Below are positions 58,449 to 64,000 of a stretch of DNA of 64,000 nt, piece after piece. The stretch's first letter is position 1; each line of letters starts with the position of its first letter. Both the position numbers and the translations under genes were made by a program. The notes under the pieces are model-generated. The model did not search any database. It had not been told where the DNA came from and was given only the letters and a program-made list of their open reading frames with translations. This DNA comes from Puia sp963703355 (GTDB lineage: Bacteria; Bacteroidota; Bacteroidia; Chitinophagales; Chitinophagaceae), in the NCBI GenBank assembly GCA_963703355.1, contig OY969813.1, forward strand, positions 2,294,001-2,358,000, written 5' to 3'.

Positions 58449-59175
58449 AAACGTTCACTACAAACGCTGTTTGATAAAAATTATTCACAGCGCCGATAGG
58501 TTCGAGTTTCACGTAAAATGATTCAGTGAATATTTTGAACGCAAGAAACTCGTGATTGGCCACATTGAATTCATCGAAGAAAATAATGTCTCCTTTTTTC
58601 AGATAAGGATAGAGTTGCGAGAGTACAAAAATGGTGGAAGAAAAAAGATCTGCGTCCAGGTGGATGATCTTCGATTTTTGAAGAAGCTCTTTATTCGATT
58701 CAATAAAAGGATGAAGGCTTTCCTGAAAAATGCCGCGAATAAACTCAGCGCGACCGTCATTCACTTCCTTCTGATCAAAGGCCATGGCGCCTTTTTTGAA
58801 ACCTCCCCAATTTTCCGGCAGTCCCTGAAAAGTATCAAAACCGCGGAAAGCGGACTGGGGATTTACGTTTTTTTTCATCCACCAGAAAAACGAACTACCG
58901 GAGGCAACACCGAATTCCATGTATAACAGTTCTTTTTTGTCAAGGTCATATTTATCCGAAACAACATCGAAGAGTTTGTAACGCTTGGGATAATCCCGTT
59001 TCCAGGAGTAAAAATCATTGATTAATAACTCCTTACGATTAGCTTTTGAAATCCAGGAGCGCAGCACATTGAAATTTCTAAGGAAGAAGAACAGGTGGTT
59101 GAAAACCGAGAACAAACGCAAAACGCCACTCCATAACAGGAAGTCTTTAAAGAATTTAATGATTTTCAGCTTCAT
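58444..59175 (-). CDS. TylF/MycF-type SAM-dependent methyltransferase
   Basis: 243 residues. LLYMEFGVASGSSFFWWMKK is SAM motif I (E-F-G-V-x-x-G-x-S); FRGFDTFQGLPENWGGFKKGAM is the D-T/S-F-x-G-L-P-E block of the TylF (macrocin O-methyltransferase) family, and IIHLDADLFSSTIFVLSQLYPYLKKGDIIFFDEFN the metal-site segment. An N-terminal hydrophobic stretch (LRLFSVFNHLFFFLRNF) is extra. Probably modifies a surface sugar; acceptor unknown. Confidence 0.82.
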   Translation of the reverse strand: MKLKIIKFFKDFLLWSGVLRLFSVFNHLFFFLRNFNVLRSWISKANRKELLINDFYSWKRDYPKRYKLFDVVSDKYDLDKKELLYMEFGVASGSSFFWWMKKNVNPQSAFRGFDTFQGLPENWGGFKKGAMAFDQKEVNDGRAEFIRGIFQESLHPFIESNKELLQKSKIIHLDADLFSSTIFVLSQLYPYLKKGDIIFFDEFNVANHEFLAFKIFTESFYVKLEPIGAVNNFYQTAFVVNVL

Positions 59176-59190
59176 GGCCGCCAAAAATAA

Positions 59191-59335
59191 GCTAAACGAT
59201 TAACGCTTAACGCTCAAAGCCTATAATTTGATGGTGCCATCAAAATGTTCCGCGTTTAGTTTCGAGCCTTCCGCCTTTAGCCTGAATCAATGAAAAAAAA
59301 GCGTTAAGCGTTTCGCGTTAAGCGTTAGGCGATTA
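59191..59335. repeat. heptamer arrays of AACGC/GCGTT class
   Basis: Three blocks: GCTAAAC, GATTAAC, GCTTAAC, GCTCAAA, GCCTATA (59191-59225); GCGTTTA, GTTTCGA, GCCTTCC, GCCTTTA, GCCTGAA (59252-59286); GCGTTAA, GCGTTTC, GCGTTAA, GCGTTAG, GCGATTA (59301-59335). They lie upstream of the methyltransferase start, between divergent genes. Confidence 0.8.
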
Positions 59336-59377
59336 AGAGGGAGTAGATTGATCCTTAGCGGATTATGATAGAAACGC

Positions 59378-59408
59378 TTTGTAAATTCCAAAAAATAATA
59401 TAGCTTTG
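59378..59408 (+). promoter_or_regulatory. strong candidate promoter with long leader
   Basis: TTTG (59378-59381), exact 19-nt spacer, TAGCTTTG (59401-59408), a full match to the Bacteroidetes consensus on both boxes. Transcription would start near 59415, some 285 nt before the next gene's ATG. Confidence 0.7.
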
Positions 59409-59414
59409 CATAGC

Positions 59415-59699
59415 CGAAAAAAAATAAGGTCGGCTGTAGAAACAGCTGACCTCTAACGATTGCTTGCCATATGAAAAAACGTAGTATTCTAACTTATTGG
59501 AACACTGCAGTTTAAATTCCCAGACCTCTAACGATTCTTACTTCACGATTGCCTGCCGTATTCTTTTCTCTCTTACTGGTGTAAAATTAAGAGTGTAGAA
59601 GTTACATTTAAAACCATCTTATTCTTGTTTTAATCATGTCAAAACTGCTTATCTTTTCGTGGAAGTGTTGCCTGGACGCAGTTTCAGCAAAATTTATCA
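59415..59699 (+). ncRNA. candidate structured leader or small RNA
   Basis: Follows the promoter above. A hairpin GGTCGGCTGT-AGAA-ACAGCTGACC (59428-59451) occurs at the 5' end. The 14-base GACCTCTAACGATT is repeated at 59448-59461 and 59523-59536, and a 14-codon frame starts with ATG at 59471. The rest to 59699 shows no gene. A leader for the helical protein gene or an independent sRNA are both possible. Confidence 0.4.
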
Positions 59700-61280
59700 A
59701 TGATGGCCAACCGCTCAAACGATATATTATTTCAATTAATACATTCTCTGGAAAAGTCGGAAAAACGGCATTTCAAGCTCTATATCAAACGGAGTTCCGG
59801 GAATGAGGACCTCAAAATAGTTCAGCTTTTTGATGCGCTCGATAAAATGCAGGATTATGATGAAAAGATTCTTTTAAAGAAGCTTCCTTTTACTAAGTCC
59901 CAGCTCTCCAATCTTAAAACGCATCTGTACAAGCAACTGCTTGCAAGCCTTCGCCTGCTCAAAACAACAGAAAACACCGATCTGCAGTTGAGCGAGCATA
60001 TGGACAATGCACGCCTTTTATACAATAAAGGTCTGAAGCATCAGAGTCTTAAGATTCTTGAAAAAGCAAAGGAAATTGCCAAGGCAAATAACAAACTGAA
60101 TTTCCTTGCGCAGTTGATTTCTCTGGAGAAGAAAATAGAAACGCTGCATATTACCAGAACCTCTCTCGACAAAACCGAACAACTCACACGCGAGGCACGC
60201 GAAATAAGTGATCATATAGATCGTGTAACCAGACTTTCAAACCTGGCTTTGTTGCTTTACAGATGGTATGTGGAGAATGGTCATGCACGTAATGAAGCAG
60301 ACGTAAAAAAGCTGAGAGAATTTTTCAAACAGAATACGCTCGCCGATACCAGCAACCTCGATGATTTTTATGAAAAATTATATCTCTATCAGAGTTATAG
60401 CTGGTTTGCTTTTATCCGTCAGGATTTTCTCATGTACTATCGTTACGCACAGAAGTGGATCGATCTGTTTGATGCAGAACCTCTGATGATTTCTGTTGAA
60501 ACGGGTCACTACGTGAAAGGCATGCACAATATGCTGAATGCGCTGTTTGACCTGCGTCATTTCAGTAAATTCGAAGTGATTCTGAAAAAATTTGAAGATT
60601 ATTATAATTCCCCGCTGGGTCAGTATCATGATAATTTCAGGATACATACCTGGGTGTATATCCACCTGGCAAAGATCAACTGGCACCTGATGACGGGAAC
60701 ATTCAAACAAGGTCTTGAACTTGTTCCCGCTATCAGTGAACAGTTAAAAGAATATTCCAACTACATAGATCATCACCGGATTCTTGTTTTCAATTACAAA
60801 ATTGCTACACTCTACTTTGGTAGCGGCGATTACAATACTTCGATCGATTGGCTCCATCTGATCATTAATGATCACGTGGATCTCCGATACGATCTGCAGT
60901 GCTACGCGCGACTCGTTCACCTGCTTGCTCATTATGAATTGGGCAACTATGAACTCATGGAATCTCTAACGAAGTCCGTTTATCGTTTTATGTCGAAAAT
61001 GAAAAACCTGACTGTCGTTGAAGAAGAAATGTTCAGGTTCCTGCGAAAAAGTTTCCAGATCTCCCGCCGCGAGATCAAACCTGAATTGGAAAAATTACTC
61101 AGCAAGATCAAACACCTTGAATACAATCACATCGAAACACGTTCCTTCGCCTACCTCGACATCATCTCCTGGCTCGAAAGCAAACTCCAGGACAAAACGA
61201 TGAGTGAAATCATTTACGCCAAATATCTCAAACGAAAAGACAGAAAAGTAAGAGCCGAACGCTTAACGCAGAACGCGTAA
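59700..61280 (+). CDS. uncharacterised all-helical, TPR-like protein
   Basis: 526 residues, almost wholly alpha-helical, no signal peptide or membrane segment. The start RSNDILFQLIHSLEKSEKRHFKLYIKR, the lysine-rich LQLFDALDKMQDYDEKILLKKL and the repeated helix pairs (for example HARLLYNKGLKHQSLKILEKAKEIAKANNKLNFLAQL, YFGSGDYNTSIDWLHLIIN) look like degenerate TPR repeats of a conserved Bacteroidota protein. Likely a protein-protein scaffold. The last residues RLTQNA and the TAA stop are written by a heptamer array. A 285-nt leader with a strong promoter precedes it. Confidence 0.72.
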   Translation: MMANRSNDILFQLIHSLEKSEKRHFKLYIKRSSGNEDLKIVQLFDALDKMQDYDEKILLKKLPFTKSQLSNLKTHLYKQLLASLRLLKTTENTDLQLSEHMDNARLLYNKGLKHQSLKILEKAKEIAKANNKLNFLAQLISLEKKIETLHITRTSLDKTEQLTREAREISDHIDRVTRLSNLALLLYRWYVENGHARNEADVKKLREFFKQNTLADTSNLDDFYEKLYLYQSYSWFAFIRQDFLMYYRYAQKWIDLFDAEPLMISVETGHYVKGMHNMLNALFDLRHFSKFEVILKKFEDYYNSPLGQYHDNFRIHTWVYIHLAKINWHLMTGTFKQGLELVPAISEQLKEYSNYIDHHRILVFNYKIATLYFGSGDYNTSIDWLHLIINDHVDLRYDLQCYARLVHLLAHYELGNYELMESLTKSVYRFMSKMKNLTVVEEEMFRFLRKSFQISRREIKPELEKLLSKIKHLEYNHIETRSFAYLDIISWLESKLQDKTMSEIIYAKYLKRKDRKVRAERLTQNA

Positions 61281-61386
61281 CGCAGACTGCGTAACGCAGA
61301 ACGCAGAACGCGCAACGCCGACGTTGATTATGAGTTGTGGGTTATGAGTTATGGATAATCCATCACTCATAACCCATAACCCATAA
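61256..61386 (+). repeat. AACGC heptamers plus TTATGRG hairpin after the helical-protein gene
   Basis: Units CGAACGC, TTAACGC, AGAACGC, GTAACGC, AGACTGC, GTAACGC, AGAACGC twice, GCAACGC (61256-61318) including the stop (61278-61280), then TTATGAG, TTGTGGG, TTATGAG, TTATGGA (61328-61355) and the inverse CTCATAA, CCCATAA twice (61366-61386). The latter forms an 18-bp stem with one mismatch. Confidence 0.95.
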
Positions 61387-61484
61387 TTTCATACACCTCT
61401 GTATCAAAACCGTGCATATCTCCGGAGCGGTGCAAGCGTAATCTGCTAGTATTCAAAAAATTACCTAATGGCAATGTTTTTGGA

Positions 61485-61512
61485 ACCATAACCCATAACC
61501 CATAATTAATAA
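61485..61512 (+). repeat. heptamer array CCCATAA upstream of a permease start
   Basis: ACCATAA, CCCATAA twice, TTAATAA directly before the GTG start codon at 61515. Confidence 0.75.
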
Positions 61513-61514
61513 AC

Positions 61515-63881
61515 GTGTTTAAGTACAATCTGAAGTTCACCTGGAGAAACTTAATGAAGGATCGCCAGTTTACCCTGCTCAACCTGATTGGTCTTTCTAC
61601 CGGTCTGGCCTGCACCCTGCTGATCTATATGTGGGTGTCCGATGAATTGAGTTTCGACAAATTTCATGAAAAGGACGGCCAGATCTACCAACTCATGGAA
61701 AGCCGTCGGTTCCCTGGGAAAGTGGATATCTCAGATGAATCCTCCGGCGTATTGGCGGAAACCATAGCAAGAGAATTCCCGGAGGTTGAATACGGTGCTG
61801 CAGAAGCGCCCGCCAACTGGTTTCAGAAATTCACATTGACTGTTGGAGATAAGAATATAAAAGGATCCGGACAGTACGTGGGCAAAGACTATTTCAATAT
61901 TTTTTCTTTTAAACTTTTGGACGGGAATAAAAATACGGTGCTGAGTGATAAACATTCAATCGTTATTTCTGAAGACCTTGCCCGCAAATTATTTGGAACT
62001 ACTGAAAATTTAATAGGGAAGGGCATTCAGGTGGAACACGACAGCACTTTCTTTGTATCAGGTGTATTTGAGCTTATTCCGGAGAATTCTTCTGAGCAAT
62101 TTGACTTTGTACAATCATTCGAATATTACAAGGACATCCAGAACTGGGTAAAAAGCTGGGATAATATGGGTCCCCATAATTTTGTTCTTCTGAAAAAAGG
62201 AACGGATATCAATCTGTTTAATAAAAAGATTGCGCCTGTTATCTCCAAAAATTGCGCAGACACTTTCCGCACGGCATACGCATATAAATTTTCAGATAAT
62301 TACCTGCATAATTCCTTTATTCATGGTAACCGTACAGGTGGAAAGATTGCATACGTGAAAATGTTTTCCCTGATTGCGATTTTTATCCTGGTGATAGCCT
62401 GCATTAATTTCATGAATCTTTCCACAGCAAAAGCTTCAAGAAGACTCAAAGAAGTGGGCATTAAGAAAGTGATCGGAGCCGGCCGCAGGCAACTCATTTT
62501 TCAATATATCGGCGAATCACTCGTAATGGGATATCTCGCGCTGATTGTAGCCGTGGGACTGGTTGCATGCCTGCTACCCGAGTTTAATCAGTTAACCGGC
62601 AAACACATGTCGCTGATGCCGGATCTCAAGCTTGTTTTAGGAGCTCTCTGCATCGCAGGGTTCACGGGTCTGATCGCTGGCAGTTATCCGGCGCTGTATT
62701 TATCGGGGTTTAAACCCGTTGAGATTTTAAAAGGTAAAATGATCTCCTCCATTGAAGAAGTTTGGGTACGCAGAGGCCTGGTCGTTTTTCAGTTTTCATT
62801 GTCGGTGCTGTTTATCGTTGCAGTCGGCGTAGTCTATCAGCAAATGAAACTGATCCACAATATTGATCTGGGATTCAACAAGGATAACGTGATACGATTC
62901 AATGCGGAGGGAAAAGTGGTAGGTCATGAAGAATCATTTCTGGCCGGTCTTAAAAATATACCCGGTGTGGTAAATGCCTCCGGAACCTATCATAGTATTA
63001 TCGGAAAAAGTTTTGGAGTGAACAATCTGGAATGGGATGGCAAAAATCCGAAGGACAATAATTACATTGAATGCATGCAATCGGGTTATGATTTTATACC
63101 CACCATGGGCATGGAAATCATATCAGGCAGGAACTTTTTCAAGGGCCATAACGACAGTACAAAAATGATTCTAAATGAATCGGCTGTGCAACTCATGGGA
63201 CTTAAAAACCCGGTGGGTGCCAACCTCAAATGGTACGGTCAGCAATTTCAGGTTATAGGCGTGGTAAAGAATTTTCATTTCGAATCGTTGCATGAAACGA
63301 TCCGGCCTTTGTTTTTAACATTGGCTAATGAAGCCGGGAATGGATGGTACAGAACCATCGTACGAATTGCAGCGGGCAATGAAAAGGAAACGTTAGACCG
63401 GATCGAAAATTATTATGCGTCTTTCAATCCCGGTTTTAAATTGGATTATGTATTCCTGGATGAAGTTTTCCAGAAACAATACGCGTCTGAAAATCAAATG
63501 GCCGTATTGTCAAAATATTTTGCTGGTCTCACGATCCTGATCTCCTGCCTGGGGCTTTTTGGTCTTGCTGCCTTTACCGCCCAACGACGGAGGAAAGAAA
63601 TCGGCATTCGCAAAGTATTGGGTGCAAGTGAGGGAAAAATTATGGGCATGCTGTCAAAGGAATTCGTTCAGCTCGTCGGCATCTCGATCATCATTGCATC
63701 GCCCATTTCCTGGATCGTCATGAATAACTGGCTCAGTGATTTTTCATACAGAACCGAAATAAGTATATGGCTGTTTGTTTTTTCCGGGGGCCTTGCACTG
63801 CTGATCGCGTTGGTAACTGTTAGTTTGCAGGCGATCAGAGCAGCGGTTTCGAATCCCACGAAAAGTTTAAGATCTGAATAG
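61515..63881 (+). CDS. MacB-like ABC transporter permease (FtsX domains)
   Basis: 788 residues. Same fold as the two permeases upstream: helix 1 FTLLNLIGLSTGLACTLLIYMWVSDELSF, MacB_PCD, FtsX half 1 (FSLIAIFILVIACINFMNLSTAKASRRLKEVGIKKVIGAGRRQLIFQYIGESLVM), second loop, FtsX half 2 (CLGLFGLAAFTAQRRRKEIGIRKVLGASEGKIMGMLSKEFVQL), ending AAVSNPTKSLRSE as in 51671-54124. Start codon is GTG. It lies behind a heptamer array, so a leaderless or very short leader is possible. Confidence 0.93.
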   Translation: MFKYNLKFTWRNLMKDRQFTLLNLIGLSTGLACTLLIYMWVSDELSFDKFHEKDGQIYQLMESRRFPGKVDISDESSGVLAETIAREFPEVEYGAAEAPANWFQKFTLTVGDKNIKGSGQYVGKDYFNIFSFKLLDGNKNTVLSDKHSIVISEDLARKLFGTTENLIGKGIQVEHDSTFFVSGVFELIPENSSEQFDFVQSFEYYKDIQNWVKSWDNMGPHNFVLLKKGTDINLFNKKIAPVISKNCADTFRTAYAYKFSDNYLHNSFIHGNRTGGKIAYVKMFSLIAIFILVIACINFMNLSTAKASRRLKEVGIKKVIGAGRRQLIFQYIGESLVMGYLALIVAVGLVACLLPEFNQLTGKHMSLMPDLKLVLGALCIAGFTGLIAGSYPALYLSGFKPVEILKGKMISSIEEVWVRRGLVVFQFSLSVLFIVAVGVVYQQMKLIHNIDLGFNKDNVIRFNAEGKVVGHEESFLAGLKNIPGVVNASGTYHSIIGKSFGVNNLEWDGKNPKDNNYIECMQSGYDFIPTMGMEIISGRNFFKGHNDSTKMILNESAVQLMGLKNPVGANLKWYGQQFQVIGVVKNFHFESLHETIRPLFLTLANEAGNGWYRTIVRIAAGNEKETLDRIENYYASFNPGFKLDYVFLDEVFQKQYASENQMAVLSKYFAGLTILISCLGLFGLAAFTAQRRRKEIGIRKVLGASEGKIMGMLSKEFVQLVGISIIIASPISWIVMNNWLSDFSYRTEISIWLFVFSGGLALLIALVTVSLQAIRAAVSNPTKSLRSE

Positions 63882-63884
63882 GCC

Positions 63885-63966
63885 AAAAGCTTAAAGCGAA
63901 TAGGCCTAAGGCAAGTGTGAGAGTGTGAATTCGGCCAACGGTCAACCGCCATCGGTCAACGATTAT
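63885..63966 (+). repeat. mixed heptamer and octamer array at the right window end
   Basis: AAAGC-type heptamers (63885-63914), GTGTGAGA/GTGTGAAT octamers (63914-63930), then CGGCCAA, CGGTCAA, CCGCCAT, CGGTCAA, CGATTAT (63932-63966) after the permease stop. Confidence 0.75.
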
Positions 63967-64000
63967 ATTTTGAAATCATAAAATAAGAAAAGTGTTAAAA

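Noticed and set aside
59471..59515. 14-codon leader peptide ORF
   Set aside because: Reads MKKRSILTYWNTAV-stop without repeated regulatory codons; could arise by chance.

Overview
The window looks like chromosome of a member of the phylum Bacteroidota, most likely a Chitinophagaceae-type relative (inference). The evidence is a complete alternative complex III (actABCDEF) fused in one operon to a caa3/aa3-type cytochrome c oxidase with two subunit III genes, a SCO protein and a DUF420 protein; several promoters of the Bacteroidetes form TTTG-N19-TAnnTTTG; multiple MacB/FtsX-type ABC permeases without ATPases; and a moderate GC content. Nothing points to a plasmid or prophage. The only recognisable insertion sequence is one IS3-type element.

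Layout. 0-17 kb: housekeeping and scattered genes (partial coaX, LON-domain protein, glycosyltransferase, two-part Zn-ribbon methyltransferase, typA, NagX-like acyltransferase, lipid kinase, patatin-like membrane lipase, heme A synthase, RNase HII, tsaC, JmjC-like protein, korB, a YXWGXW lipoprotein, a cold-shock-like RRM protein, an MFS exporter, a diheme cytochrome). 17.5-21.3 kb: oxidative pentose phosphate cluster gnd-zwf-pgl. 21.4-27.2 kb: Dabb protein, a marR-acyl-CoA dehydrogenase operon with a visible operator, a glycosyltransferase overlapping an orphan DppC-type permease, and an Lrp-type regulator. 27.3-27.5 kb: an unusual tRNA-like RNA of about 172 nt with a perfect intrinsic terminator. 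27.7-30 kb: small membrane proteins, trmB and an alkyltransferase-like protein. 30-45.8 kb: a minus-strand respiratory operon read actA-actB-actC-actD-actE-actF-coxB-coxA-ctaB-coxC-coxC-coxD-sco-DUF420, which passes electrons from menaquinol through complex III directly to O2. 46-51.5 kb: purN, a CarboxypepD_reg-like secreted protein, chrA and feoB. 51.6-64 kb: three MacB-like permeases, the IS3-type element between two of them, a TylF-type methyltransferase and an uncharacterised helical protein with a long leader.

The most striking signal is not a gene. Almost every medium-sized intergenic gap is filled with short tandem arrays of strict period 7 (units such as AACGCNN, GCGTTNN, TTAAGCC, TTATGRG, CTTCAGG, ATGGTNN, AATTGTN) or strict period 8 (ACTCCTAT, ACTCCCAT, ACTCTCAC). 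I count about 28 loci. Each array usually begins at, or swallows, the stop codon of a gene, and its orientation usually follows the direction of transcription of that gene; many have an inverted partner array that would form a long hairpin. One locus contains a perfect 55-nt inverted repeat made of heptamers and a 56-bp higher-order repeat. They resemble in principle the short tandemly repeated heptamers (STRR) of cyanobacteria, but the unit sequences are different and two period classes coexist. I do not know a described system that explains them.
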